Notes: a model not told the origin generated them from the letters alone. Shown: positions 47,393-60,520, counted from the stretch's first letter. The stretch: 64,000 nt of DNA from Dama dama (GCF_033118175.1 NC_083691.1:18015001-18079000), one strand, 5' to 3'. Made by a program: numbers and translations.

Positions 47393-48687
47393 ACTTACTA
47401 TACAGTTCAATTTACATGAAATTCCAAAACAGATAAACTGATCAAAGGTGGTAGAAAAAGCAGAGAGCAAGCGGGTTGCAGGGGGCTGGACTGTTAAGAT
47501 TACAAAGAGAATGTGGGAACCTTGGGGGATGAATGAAGTATCCTGTGTCTGGATTTGGGGGGTGGTGATAGAGGTCTGGACATTTGTCAAAACTCACTGA
47601 GCCGGTGGTTCTACTTTGTTTAAGGTAATTTTTACCTAAAGAAAGTTGATTTTAAAATTATTTGGAAACAAATTTTATAATCTCCTTTGCAGATTCCTTC
47701 TCAACCTGGGACTCCAGGGTTCAATCCTCTTCTCCGTTTATACCTATTTCCAAAATGATGTCATCCAGTCCCATGCCTTTAAATACAAACACAACAGTCA
47801 TGTGAATACGAACACAACTATTAGGCATGATGACAGTTGGGACCTACAGGCGAATGAAATAAAATGAAAGCTGAGTGTTCTATTTCTGGGTATATTTCAA
47901 AATAGGACCTTAAGTCTGATAAAGTCAGCAGGGACCTGGAAAGACTGACTGCTTATAAACTGTTCGTTTCCTATTTTAAAATTTATGATTAATCAAGTCT
48001 GTTCATTTATAGTTAGTGGCTATCATGCGCGAGGCAACCTGAAGAATTCGTTTTCTATGGGGTGGCATAACTGAGAATGAGGCTGTTATTCTAAAACCAG
48101 CAACCCAGAGTGAGTTTGGCCCTTCTTTCATCTCTCTACTTTTATGAAAGTAACACAGGCATAGTTTCAAAGGGTCCAGCATGCATCACCAGAGCCAAGC
48201 CGCCTGCAGATGCACACCCTGCACACAGGCTCTGCTCCCCAGATGCCACTTCCTGACCCATCCTGTACCTGGCAGGACAGACTGGCCCATCCTCAATAGC
48301 ACCATCCTCGCCAGCACTTAGAGATTCCAGCTTCTGTCTCTTTTGAGTTTCAGATAAACGTGTGTGTGGAATCTACTACAATTACTGGAAGCCTCAAAAT
48401 GTAGTCTTATAACCATGATTAAAACATCCGTTTTCTAAAATCTTTTTGATAGTATTTGCCTTTTATTTCAAAAGTCCAGTTATCAACTTAATGGAATTTT
48501 AGTAAATGCAATCCTTAACATTTCTTGCTCTTTTCACTTTGTACACAGTAACACATTCTAAGATACTTTGTTTCTACTAAGGTATTAGGACCAAAAGTTA
48601 AGCTTATCCTCAGGTAACTAACAGGTGAGTATCAACTATCTAACTAGGTGAAGTCTTAAGCCAAGTTTAAAAGCTCCTTCCACTATT

Positions 48688-49117
48688 CTTTAGCTGCCAA
48701 GTCGTGTCTGACATTTTGGGACCCCTTGGACTACAGCCCAGGACCACCTGGTGGCTCAGACAGTAAAGAGTCTGCTTGCAATGTGGGACACCCAGGTTCG
48801 ACCCTTGGGTCGAGAAGATCCTCTGGAGAAGGAAATGGCAACCCACCCCAGTATACTTGCCTGGAAAATCCCATAGACAGAGGAGCCTGGCAGGCCACAG
48901 CCCATGGGGTCACAAAGAGTTAGACACAACTGAGTGACTTCACTTTCACCTGGACCTCAGCCCCAAGAGGCTCCTCTGTCCATGGGATTTTCCCAGCAAG
49001 AATACTGGTGTGGGTTGCCATTTCCTTCTCCAGGGGATCTTCCCAACCTAGGGATCAAACCTGTGTCTCCTGCATTGGCAGGTGGATTCTTTACCACTGA
49101 GCCACCAGAGACGCCCT
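48688..49117 (-). repeat. Bov-tA SINE split by an inverted SINE
   Basis: Two reverse-oriented parts (48697-48740 and 48953-49116) belong to one copy. cttccactatt at 48677-48687 and cttccattatt at 49118-49128 are its target duplication. Confidence 0.85.
48741..48951 (+). repeat. Bov-tA SINE inserted inside the reverse SINE
   Basis: Forward copy, 'ccacctggtggctcagacag' to 'cacaactgagtgacttc'. Flanked by ggactacagccca (48728-48740) and ggacctcagcccc (48952-48964), a diverged duplication of the host SINE. Confidence 0.85.
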
Positions 49118-50571
49118 CTTCCATTATTATCACGTTTATAAACACATTCTCGTAAAGATATACAGTAGCCACTCTTCACATTTTGAAATCACATGCCTTA
49201 TCTCTTCTGAGAGTTTTGCCTGTTAAAGATGTCACTTTAACTCAACATACTTGCCTTTTATAGAAGGAACAGAAAGAGCAGTGAGATACGACTTCTCCAT
49301 TGCAGGAACCTGACATCAAGCCAGGGAGCACAGCCATAGCGTCTGACAGCCAACGGTGAGGGACAGTGCTGGGTTTTTCCAGGATTAGCTATTGAGATGC
49401 CAGTCACCCCTGTCTCACTATGTCTATTTAGAGCATCTTTATCGTATCTTGTGAAAACTGTTCTCTTAGATGTTGTATCCTTCCCTAGACGGCACTCCTT
49501 CAAGATTTCAGACGTCTGAGTCTATGAGAGCCTGGCACTGAGCTTGACAAAGAGAAGGCATTCTGTAAAGTGGCAGAACAGAACGGAAGCAGTGTGAAAA
49601 GATGTTCATTGCAGGCCAGGGAAGTAACTGAGGGCTCCTCCTGGGACGACGATGATGTGGATGTAGCCACAAATACAGAACAGGAGCGACACAGAGGAGA
49701 TGATGCCTCCCTGTGAGGCTAAATGCCCAGAGCCAGGACTGGCCAGCCTGACACGTACCAGTGAAAACTGGGAGAAACTACAGGAAATAAGTTAGTGTGT
49801 AAAATAGGGTTCAGGGTATTCGGAAGGGCCATGAGTGTCTTGAGTACTTCTGGCTATTCTCCTGCAGGCATTCAAAGATTTTTAAGCAATGAGTGATATA
49901 GTGAAATAGTTCTTAGGCAAGTAATAGAGACTTAACCCACACACAGGATGGATGGTAAGAGATAAGGCTGGGAGTCAGAGGAGCAGTTATGTAGCAGGAA
50001 GAAATAAGTTCTGAGTTAAGATGGGGATGTGACAGCAGTGCTGAGGGTTTCTAAGCAGAACCTAAAAAATATCTCATACTATACCAGCAGAGAAACTAAG
50101 GAGAAAAAGTCAGGTTTGTAAATCAGGGCACATCAAGAAAACACAGAAGTCAACTCTGGAGTCCAAACTGGCTTGGGCTGGAAAGTTGGCTTGGTCTCTT
50201 CCTAGCTGGTGACTCCAGACCAGTTGGTAAATGAAGCCTCAGTCCTCTTCTCTTTTCCAGACACATTTCTTTCTTAATTTCATTGCATTGAAGGCTTGAA
50301 AGCCTCTACCCTGAACACCACACTTGTCTGACGGCTGTCCCCACATGAATATTTAATGAGGCCTCTCAAATTTAACATGCAAAGAAAGCCCCCCTTCCCA
50401 GTAAGCTGCCTCTCCCCAGCCACCCCATTTCCTACATAGCATAGTCCACCTGGCCACTCAGGCCAGAAACCTAGCTCAGATCAATGCTGACTTAATTCTA
50501 ATAAAACAGCAAGCTTGCTACAATACATCTTCATTTTTTTCTGTGTCCTTTGTGCTACTATTACCATATGT

Positions 50572-50995
50572 AAGAGTTTGCTCAGATTCATGTTCATTGA
50601 GTCAGTGATGCCAACCAACAATCTCATCCTCTGTTGTCCCCTTCTCCTTTTGCCCTCAGTCTTTCCCAGCATCAGAGTCTTTTCCAATGAGTCAGCTCTT
50701 TGCATCAGGTGGCCGAAGTACTGGGGCTTCAGCTTCAGCGTCAGTCCTTCCAGTGAATATTCAGGGTTGATTTCCTTTAGGAGTTACTGGTTTGATCTCC
50801 CTGCAATCCAAGGGACTCTGAAGAGTGTTCTCCGGCAACACAATTTGAAAGCATCAATTCTTCGGCGCTCAGTTTTCTTCATGGTCCAACTCTCACATCT
50901 GTACATGACTACGGGAAAAACCGTAGCTTTGACTAGATGGGCCTTTGTTGGCAAAGTAATGTCTCTGCTTTTTAATACACTGTTTAGGTTTGTCA
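50572..50995 (-). mobile_element. BovB LINE copy C, 3' part
   Basis: Reverse-oriented 3' BovB sequence, short of the extreme 3' end, with coding traces (LPTKAHLVKATVFPVVMY) but frame damage. Continues at 51217 after a SINE. Confidence 0.9.
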
Positions 50996-51206
50996 TGGGC
51001 TTCCCTGGTGGCTCAGATGGTAAAGAATCTGCCTGCAATGAGGACCCCAGGCTCAATTCCTGAATGGGGAAAATCCCCTGGAGAAGGGAATGGCCATTCA
51101 CTCCAGTATTCCTGCCTAGAGAATCCCATGGACAGAATAGCCTGGCAGGTTACAGTACATGGGGACTGCCAAAAATGGGACATGACTGAGCGATTAAGCA
51201 CGCACT
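50996..51206 (+). repeat. Bov-tA SINE nested in BovB copy C
   Basis: Full forward copy. aggtttgtca (50986-50995) and aggtctgtca (51207-51216) are the target duplication of BovB sequence. Confidence 0.94.
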
Positions 51207-51216
51207 AGGTCTGTCA

Positions 51217-51275
51217 CAGTTTTCCTTCCAAGGAGCAAGTGTCTTTTAATTTCATGGCTGCGGTCACTGTTTGCA
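51217..51275 (-). mobile_element. BovB LINE copy C, 5' remainder
   Basis: 'cagttttccttccaaggagc' and 'taatttcatggctgcggtc' continue the interrupted BovB before it ends. Confidence 0.88.
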
Positions 51276-52083
51276 GTGATTCATTCTGGAGCATGCTGGT
51301 CCTGTCACATCTCTCTCACCCATGGTACACGGCGGCTGACACCTCCCCTCCGATTTTTAAACTCACGGTTTTATTTTTTCAGCCTTACTCTCGGAGTCTC
51401 CCCTGTGTCTGTAATCTCAGTGGTCAGTTAAGGGCTAGTCAGGGCTTGTGCTTAAAAATCTGCCTCCAGTAAAGCTTCTGCCCTCTGCTGAGGGTTTCAG
51501 GTGTGGGTCTGAGAGCTCGTTCAACAGTCCGGCAGGTTTCAAGCCCGCTCTGGCCATCTCTCTCCTTCAGGCCCGCCACACTTCCCCTGACGTGGAGGCA
51601 CTATCCAGGCAGCCATGGTTGTATCGGTATCTTCTCTGGTCGCCCCATGGCTCTCTCGCTGCCAAGAATCTCTCTGCTACACGTTAGACCAAAGCCTCAG
51701 GACGGGAAAGCTAGAGGCGTCCTCTGTGAGCCACTGCCCGGGTTTTCTGCCTTCCACCCCCAAGCAAGTCAACCACAGCTGCGGTCTTTGCAGCCGGCCC
51801 TGCCCTAGGAGAACTCTCTGCCAGGGAATGAGGGGTGGGGGGAGCCCAGGCAGGAACACCACCATTCCCGCTGTTCTCACTCAAAGGTCAACAGTTTTCT
51901 TTTAAACAAAAGCTTCTCGAATTGCTGTTTGCTTTGAGTAAATTTTCAGAGCCCAACAATGGTTTTGACCAGTTTTATTGCTACTTTGGGGGGAGAAAAT
52001 TTGTGGATTTTCACTCCTCAGTAGCTAAAACGTCAGTTAATTAAAGTAGGATTTGGTAGGCTTGTGTGGAAATATGATTTCTG

Positions 52084-52104
52084 TGGGGGGTGGGGGTGGG
52101 GGTA
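52084..52104 (+). other. G-rich tract
   Basis: Runs of six, five and five G separated by single T; a quadruplex is possible if the first run is shared. Confidence 0.45.
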
Positions 52105-52962
52105 AATTAAAGTTCTAAAATAGGTTCAGAAAATCAGAAATATATCCACACCTAGAAAAGTCCCTGGGGCGGGACGAGCCTGCCAGCCCTCACTCAGAGC
52201 ATGAGCTGGCCCTGTGGCTGGAAAGCAGCTCTGTTAGGGTCTATGACTCTAACAGAAGAATTTAAAACACTTTTATAAAACCAGCTGCTTTACCAGCAAA
52301 AACCAGCCACCACGCCGTCTTCATACAAGACTCAGAGGCCCCTGTTCTGTTCCCAGTCGCTAGAGTGTCACTGTCCTCTTGGGGTGAAGGGACCTCCTCC
52401 CCAGGGTCCCCACTTGGGCTTCTCCCTGGATGGGGAGACTCCAGATGCTCTCCTATTGTCTTCCTAGAGACCTGCAGTTCATCTACACTCCCTGATAAAA
52501 CTGCTGTTCCTCGGAAGACAGGGCCTGCTGGGTTCCCCGCCGAGGAGCCCTCTCGCCTGGAACCACAAGGTCTGCACGAGTTACAAGCACAATACAAGGC
52601 GTGAGGGGCTGTGTTTGTTCTTTTACAAAGCCTTATTCGTGACAACAAGAAAGGAGCTCGGCTGTGTCCACCAGACCAGACACAAACTGAGACACGGATA
52701 CATGAGGGCACTGGGTCCTTTTCCTTCTCACATTGTTTACGGACGACAGAAAGGACCCAAACCACGTGGCCAACTGTTCAGCTCTTTTCTAAAATCTGAC
52801 TCTGCTCCCACACCTGTCTCTGAAACATAACGAAGTCACTAAATGGTGTTTAATAAAGAAAATTTCCAAAGTTGACTCAAAAATAGAAATAAAATTGGGT
52901 ATTGGCTCTTGGTATCAAGCAGGATGACTTTATCGTTCAAAATGCAAAGACTTCTATAGAAA

Positions 52963-53080
52963 TTCCCTGGTGGTCCAATGGTTAGGACTCAGTCCTTTCC
53001 CTGCTGAGGGAATGTGTTCAATCCCTGGTTGGAGAACTAAGATCCCACACGGTTTGCGCTTGGCCAGAAGGAAAAAGAAA
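52963..53080 (+). repeat. ART2-type tRNA-Glu SINE
   Basis: 'attccctggtggtccaatgg' to 'tttgcgcttggccagaagg'. Confidence 0.82.
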
Positions 53081-53349
53081 AGGGAATAGTTTACATCAAG
53101 ATTTCAGACGTCTGGACTGTAGTTAAAAATATCATCTGATTGGATAGTCCTTAAATCAATAAATACACAGAAATGAAGTTTTAAAGGCTTTAAAAACATC
53201 AAAAACTGTATCTGGCAGTCAATGTAATGACAGAATCTTAAACTGAAAAAGACAATTACCCACAAAAACGCATCCAAATTTCAGTCCATTCTAATTGCTA
53301 CTAAAACCAGAACCGTGAAAACTAAAGTCTATAAAAGGCTTCATGTTCT

Positions 53350-53408
53350 CCTGTGCTGTGCTGCGCTCAGTCGATCAGTCGTGTCCGACTCTTTGTGACC
53401 CCAGGGAC
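53350..53408 (-). repeat. BovA tail fragment
   Basis: 'gatcagtcgtgtccgactc' and 'tttgtgaccccagggac' only. Confidence 0.75.
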
Positions 53409-55510
53409 AACCACCCTCCAAGTCAGAGACCCGGTGCCCCTCCCGACTGGAAGACCAGGAACCTGTCAGTCTTTGCTCTTCAGGGGCTGCGTGTTGTAAC
53501 AAAGGGTGCAGAGCTCCCTTCCCACCTGCAGCGACGATCACTCACCTTTCTTCCATTACCCTTCAGGGTGAAAACCACATAGGCGGAAAAGCAGAAAAGG
53601 AAAAAGGTGATTCAGTTCATTCTGTGAAGACCTTCAAAGCGAGGGCAGCAAGGAAGACGATGCGTGCAGCGATCTAAGGAAGCTGGAGCAGTGATCTAAG
53701 AGCTGGAGGGGTTGGGAGGAATGTAAGGACAGTGAGGCATCCCCACCGCCCACTGAGAGCTGACCGCGCCAGGGGCAATCTTAAATGGCTTTCAGGTGTT
53801 CACGCCTCAAACCACCCAAGAGGAGACTGATGAAGCAAGGTCATTCTCAGTGATGGCGAATACAGGTGGTGGGGGGAGATGAAGGAAGAAGTGAAGATTT
53901 ATCCCACTGGCTTCACTGCTCAGCTGCTAAGTCTGGATAAATTAACAAACTAACCCAAGAATTAGAATTAAAGAATTTTAGCTTCCCAATTCAGCCTTCA
54001 AACTAAGAATAATTTATATTACTTGCACACACACCAATTATCAATGAAGGAAAACAACCCCAAAATAAAATGGATAGGACACTGCCTGTTTCCCATGGAA
54101 AATCCACATGCTGTGAAGGTCAGGGGGGAACTGAGTTCAGCAGCTGGCTGCATGGGGCTTTGGTGCTGAACAGATTGGGTTTCAAATTCTGAGCCTGCTG
54201 GGGACCAGTTGTATAAACCTGGGGAAAGCATCTAGGTCTCTGAATGTCTGTTTTCTTCAACAATAAAGTTGAGATACAGTATTACAGCACAGGCAGCTGT
54301 AAGGATTGCATGGGAAAGCACCTTAGCATTTGTGTTTAATAAATATCACTGGCAATTTAGCTATTTAGAGTGATTTATTTGTAATTAAAGTTGTCTATTG
54401 TTCTCCGGGGTTCCATCCTACTCGTTTCTTAACTTTTATCATTTTCTTCGTTGGATTTTATCTTCAAGTCTGTTCTCTGAACACTTTCTAAAGCTCTCGT
54501 GTCTAAGGAAAAAAGTTTATTCTATTATCTTGTACTATCATCTATTATCTTGTACTATTCTAAATAACAGTTCTCTAATAATTCATTTATTAGAATGAAG
54601 CTTTTGAAATGAAGCTATGCTCCAACAAAATGAGTTCTCTATGAAACTTCTTGAAACTTTGAAAGGCAAATCGTGCCAACCCCATCCTGAAACTGTTACC
54701 CTCTTCCCAAGGCAAGTCCTGCTAAGGCACATAGTCTGCCATACCCTAAGATTAATTTCCAGGCCAGGAAAAGAGGAGCAATCCCATCTCTTCTCTGGGC
54801 TTCACTAAGTGTAAGCAAAACCTCACACTTTTAAGAGAAATAGGTGCCCAGGCTCACCTGCTATAACATCCTTTCAGCAAAATGCCCTACTGTTTTTCAA
54901 GTCATCAGATATTCTGCCCTCTTATCTTCTGATTTTCTCTCCATAACTACTCTAAATAAGAACTGTTTAATAAGCCAGAAGCAGCAAGCAGGATGGGGTC
55001 ACTGTCTTTTCCCTATACAAATTAATGTATCAGAAAGTATTTTAAGTCTTTTCTTAAACTGACATTAAAGTAGCACTTTTAAAGACTATACTTATTCTGT
55101 AATTAAATAAGTATCAGCCTCAAGCATGGAACTTGCAAAAGACTGAACAATTTTAAATTAAGGTAGATTACTGAGAGAATAAAATCACTTTTATTCAAAT
55201 ATTTCTCTGGGAGGTAAAGCCTTTTAAAAAGACCCCAACACTGTGTTCTAATGATCACTAAGACAAACCCAGTCACTACATCTCTAACATGACTGCTATT
55301 CTACAAAAAATAACCCAAGCTGTTTATGCTATCTGGTAAGAAGGTAAGAATATCTTTTTCTCTAATTAAAAAGAAAACTTTAAAAGAATCTCCATAAATC
55401 AACAATAACCACAGGAATTTCACAGACGTCCAGGACTGATCATTACTGGTTTTGCTACTGGTCTGAGTGACCTCACCTCTTGGAACTATGGTCTCCTCTG
55501 TACAGTGGAT

Positions 55511-55722
55511 AATGACCTGGTGTCTCAGACAGTAAAGAGTCTGCCTGCAATGCAGGAGACCTGGGTTCGATCTCGGGGGGTGGGGAAGATACCCTAGAGA
55601 AGGGAATGGCAACCCACTCCAGTATTCTTGCCTGGAGAATTCCATGGACAGAGGAGCCTGGTGGGCTACAGTCCATGGGGTCGCAAAGGGCCAGACATGA
55701 CTGAATGACTAACACTACCAGG
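55511..55722 (+). repeat. Bov-tA SINE
   Basis: Full forward copy, 'tggtgtctcagacagtaaag' to 'cagacatgactgaatgac'. Confidence 0.92.
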
Positions 55723-56475
55723 ACTGTAGGGACAGTTAAGTGGAATATTTGTAGAGAGCACTCAACAAAGTGACTGCACACAGAAGTCATTCCACCATTC
55801 AAGTTCCAAAGTTCAAGTCCAAACACTCTATTAAACCATACTGTTTCTAACATAGAGAAGACAAAACCTGCCCATATCAAGCCTACATATTTACCATAAC
55901 AATACACCACAGGCAGACTCAGCATTCAGCAAGCCCTAATTTCCCCAAACAACTTCCTCATTTCTTACCTAAAAGTAAAGAAAAAGAAATACACCATTCA
56001 TGCAACCTTTTTCTCTCACAAAATTTCAGTGTGAACCACATATTTTACGTAAATAGCATGGTGTTTGAAAGCATCAATTCTTCAGCCCTCAGCCCTCTTT
56101 ATGGTATAGCCCCATTACCTGAGTCCACCTGTGGACTTCTTGTTCTAACACATTCAGATGTAACGGCAACACCCAAAGTAACAGCATTATTTTCCAAGGG
56201 ATGTGTGTTTGTATGTGTGTTTGTGTGTGGAGATGAAGACATTCATCTCCACGTTAACATATTCTTCCTACTTCAGACAGAAACCCTTGACCCAAGGGAA
56301 AGAAACCTCCCTTCCTTGCTCAAGGATGACTGGGTCCTTAACAGAGATTCAGCTTACAACTGGAAACACAACTTAGAATTCAAAATCTCCAAAAGAGATA
56401 CTACAGTGACTGACGGTATGATGGAATCTGAATCAGGCCCTGTCCCAAGCGCAGGGTTTGAGGGCGTGATGTGTG

Positions 56476-56688
56476 TGCCTGTGTGCTCAGTGGCTTAGTC
56501 ATGTCCGACACTTTGTGACCCCACGGACTGCAGCCCGCCAGGCTCCTCTGTCCACGGGATTTTCCAGGCAAGAATACTGGAGTGGGTTGCCATGCCCTTC
56601 TCGAGGGGATCTTCCCGACCCAGGGATCGAACCCAGGTCTCCTGCACTGCAGGCGGATTCTTTACCACTGAGCCACCAGGGAAGCCCA
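56476..56688 (-). repeat. Bov-tA SINE
   Basis: Full reverse copy, 'gcttagtcatgtccgacac' to 'ccaccagggaagccc', one of the least diverged here. Confidence 0.94.
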
Positions 56689-57914
56689 AGGTTCTAAAGA
56701 TTCTTCAGAATCCAACAGGGCCTGGACATCCTACTGCCTCTCACCAAGTAACAGGTTTTCCTTTCTTTGAGAATTGAGAATATTTAAAAACCTCAGATCC
56801 TAAGCATAATATGCCTAATGGCCATTGCATCTTTTTGGATAAAAACTATCTGTGTCTTTGTGCTAAGGAAGAGCAACCCTCACTGTGCTCAGGACCCTGC
56901 TGGCTCCCATTACCTCTCCTCCTCTCCTCGATCAACTCAGGGTACTTCTTTTTAACAACACATTCTCACATCATAAAGCTGAATGCTTAAGTAATAAAGT
57001 GCAGAAACAAAAAGCCTGGGGGCTGGGTGTGATCAGACACACCCAGTTCTCATCCCAGGTTCCCCTCTTACTAACCTGCTACTGGGGAAACAGATCCCCT
57101 GGTGCGCCCACCTCCAGGGCTGCTGCTAGGATGAGTGCGATCCAAGCACCCTGCAGAGCAATGGATACACAATGTTTGCTGCCACATTAACTGCTATGAG
57201 GAGAAGATAATGTGAAAAACCCATTTTAGAATTACTTATGGTTTTCTGGTTGAAATACAGCTTCTAGCTCAGGACAGCACAGCAACACCCAAAGAGCCTG
57301 CACCTTCACTCTAAGCCACTGAAAGGCTTTCAAGTACTGTCCTCAGAGAGCGGAAAAGAAAAACTTTAATTTATTAGAGTCCAGGTTCCTTCCTGCCACG
57401 TTTTATTCCCTCTCATGGGATCTCGGGTTGTCTTCAGGGACGTTAGTACTTTCCCCGGCAGAGTTTCCGCTGAGCCATTAACCACTCTCATTACCTTTGT
57501 GAGGACAGATCTCCAAGTAACTTGAGGCTTCTGCCTGCCAGATGGTATTTCCAAAATCCTCATTCCTCCCCAGAGGAGTCAAGAGTTCCTCATGATATCT
57601 CTATTCAGGAATTCACACTGCAGGAGTCCTGTAAGCACTGGCGGTGACAGGTGACGATGGACTTCTGTCCCACCTGCTCTTCAGGGGCATGGAAGACTGA
57701 GCTAAAAGCACATCAGCTAAAACGGCCTGGTCCTTCCCTGATCTAACCCCCACCCCAGGGCCGCAGCTCCACACCCAGCCTCAGGGGCAGATAAGCACGG
57801 AGGGAGGCAGGAAACACCACAGACTGCCAGTCAACCCACCAAGCATGCCATTCAAGGTGCTCTGCACAGACAGATACCCTCTGCTCAGAAATACCCCACC
57901 AAAAAGAGATGCCA

Positions 57915-57998
57915 GGGACTTCCCTGGGGGTCCAGTGGCTGAGACTTCACCTTCCAATGCAGAGGGTGCAGGTCTGATCCCTGGTCAGGGAGCTAAGA
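57915..57998 (+). repeat. ART2-type SINE, part 1
   Basis: 'gggacttccctgggggtcc' to 'ctggtcagggagctaaga', interrupted by a SINE and resumed at 58219. Confidence 0.88.
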
Positions 57999-58205
57999 GC
58001 TTCCCTCACAGCTCAGTTGGTAAAGGATCTGCCTGCAGTGCAGGAGAACAAGGTTCGATCCCTGGGTGGGGAAGATTCCCTGGAGAAGGAAATGGCAGCC
58101 CACTCCAGTATTCTTGCCTGGAGAATCCCATGGACAGAGAAGCCTGGTGGGCTGTAGTCCATTGGGTCGCAAAGAGTCAGACACGACTGAACAACTAATA
58201 CTTCA
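57999..58205 (+). repeat. Bov-tA SINE nested in ART2, 13-bp target duplication
   Basis: Full forward copy. cagggagctaaga is perfect at 57986-57998 and 58206-58218. Confidence 0.96.
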
Positions 58206-58218
58206 CAGGGAGCTAAGA

Positions 58219-58256
58219 CCTCACATGCCTTGCAGATCAAAACAAAAAACAAAAAA
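58219..58256 (+). repeat. ART2-type SINE, part 2
   Basis: 'cctcacatgccttgcagatc' followed by the A-rich tail. Confidence 0.82.
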
Positions 58257-60394
58257 AACATAAAGCAGAGCAATACTGTAACAAATTCAATAACGACTTT
58301 AAAAATGGTCCACATTAAAAATATACATATTTTCAAAAAAGAGAGATGCAAAAAAAAAAAAAAGCCCACAAACATGCACTCAACCGAACAGAGAACCTCT
58401 CCTTCTGAGCTTCTATCATCCATAGGCTCAACACCGGGGTTATAAAAAGTGGACGATACCCCCCCACCGCCCCAAGCAGTTCATAGTCTGGGAGGAGAAA
58501 AGGTGAACTAGAGCAACTTCGCAAACCCTGAGGACAAACTCTGATGTGACATCAGCAGGAGGAGAAAAACCCAGCAAAGCACTTGGTGCCCAGGAATGGC
58601 CTCAGAACGCACCTCTCCCATCACGGGAACCCTCTTCTTGGGAGCCGAGCCCTGGATGCAGGGAAAAGCACGCCTGGGCGCCCAGGTGAGTCACCTGGTT
58701 TAATGCAGTTTAGACCCAGAAAGGTAAAGGGGACGTGACTCAGGTCCCAGAGCTAATGAAATTTAGCTGAACCTGAATCAGACCCATAAACATCTGCTCC
58801 CAATCCAGTGCTTTTCCAATGAATCATTACGGCCACCTGGGGAGAAGGGGGAGTTTAAACTTGATCTCTTCTCCTGTCCAAGACCCGCTGCTCAATTTTA
58901 TCATCACTACAAGGGGATTCCGAGGAACACGTGTTTTAGTATCTCCCAATATTTAAAAATATATTTCAGCATAGTTTTACTTCACATTGAATATCTGTAC
59001 TCTGTTTCATTCTGCTGAGCACACAGTAAATGGCTGATGAAGATTCTTTTTTTTTTAAATTACTCCCCAAGCTGGTAGCTCCTTTTGATCCCTCAGCCCT
59101 GAGTGCACCCTCTTCTGTAATGACAATCACAGTGTGATTGCCAGTTTGACAGTAAGTGTCCTGCAGAGACTGAGCTCATCCTTTTGTCCATCAGTGGGTC
59201 CCAGCATAATGTAACAAAAGCTTGCTGCATGGCTGACACTGTGCAGTACCTACAACTCAAGGGTGCCTCTCAGAGGGTAAGGACCACATCTTCACTGTCT
59301 CTGGTTTGTTCAAAGGGGTGGGTAGCCAAGCCCATGTGACGGTGGGTTGAAGATCACTTTCCTACAGCTTTTACAACATAATCCCATACAAAGCTTGGCA
59401 AACCCGCGAGGCAGGTGTGGTTTTACTGGATGTGTCTATATCTTTTATATGTTTCCTGTAGGTCATATGCTCTGTTGAAAACTACCTGCCAAGTTATCAA
59501 GAAAAGCCTTTAGTTTAACCTCCCAAGGGTAACAGGCTCTTCCCATCTCACGGGTCTGATGTTTACATATAAATAAGGGCAGGTCCCTGGTGCTGCGTTC
59601 CCAAATCCGAGGCTGTTCTTTGGAACTCAGAACAAGTCTTCCCACAGAAAAGTTAAAAAACACAAAACTAACATGAAGGCCACTTAGGTTCTCACGCCCG
59701 TCCACAAAAGCTTTTTGAGTCCACCGGAACACCACTGGCCCCAGCCACGCTGTGCTACCTTCTCCAGGGAAAAGGCCTCCCACTTCCTGGCCAGTGGGCC
59801 TGAAACACGGCTCTAACGTCCTGCCTCTTCTAACCAGTTTTTTTAGAAACCATCTGCTTCATCACAATAATTCACAGCAAATCAGTAATAAAGTTCATTA
59901 TTCCATCATTTGTGCTATCACAGGTTTAAAATTACCACTTGGCAAGCTTTATTTTGTATTTTGGAAACTAGGAGGAAGAGCATGTGTCTGCTTGCCTCTG
60001 TCTTTTCATGTCCCTGGAACAGGAGTGCGTTTAGTACTTGGGGTTGGCCAAATACAGTTCACCTGCTTTTTTATTTTTTTCCTCTCATGTGGCAAGAAGA
60101 CACATTAAGATCCGTGATGATCATGTAAACTTTGCAAGCATCCTTTCACAATTAAAATTTAGTCATTTTCTTCGTAGTTTAGATAGTTGGGCAGTTATTT
60201 CACAGTCATGCGAAAATGAGAATATTTCAATAACAGAAGCTAAATTCCCACTACAAGAGGGATCAACGTTCAACATCTTTTGACTGTAAGTAAAACTACT
60301 TTTTGTGCCTGCAGGACTCCCCGGATCACGAATATTTATTTTAAAATGCATATTTTTTTTGGTAAAAGAGGTCTGACGGACTCATAGTCAAGTT

Positions 60395-60520
60395 CGTTGT
60401 TCACATACTGTCTAGTGTACAACCAGAGAACTGGAAAAAGCTATGACAAGACTGCGTATCCTATACGGTCTAAAATATTTGCTCTCTGGCCCTTCACACA
60501 CACACAGTCTGCCAACCCCC
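60395..60520. repeat. Old hAT-like DNA transposon remnant
   Basis: 'tctaaaatatttgctctctgg' region and 'gtctgccaacccc' match the same ancient repeat as 45331-45577; a short CA run interrupts it. Confidence 0.45.

Noticed and set aside
52262..52765. 167-residue minus-strand frame in intron 3
   Set aside because: No recognised domain and a competing open frame on plus; sense orientation to MBOAT2 but no acceptor/donor pair in a fitting phase.
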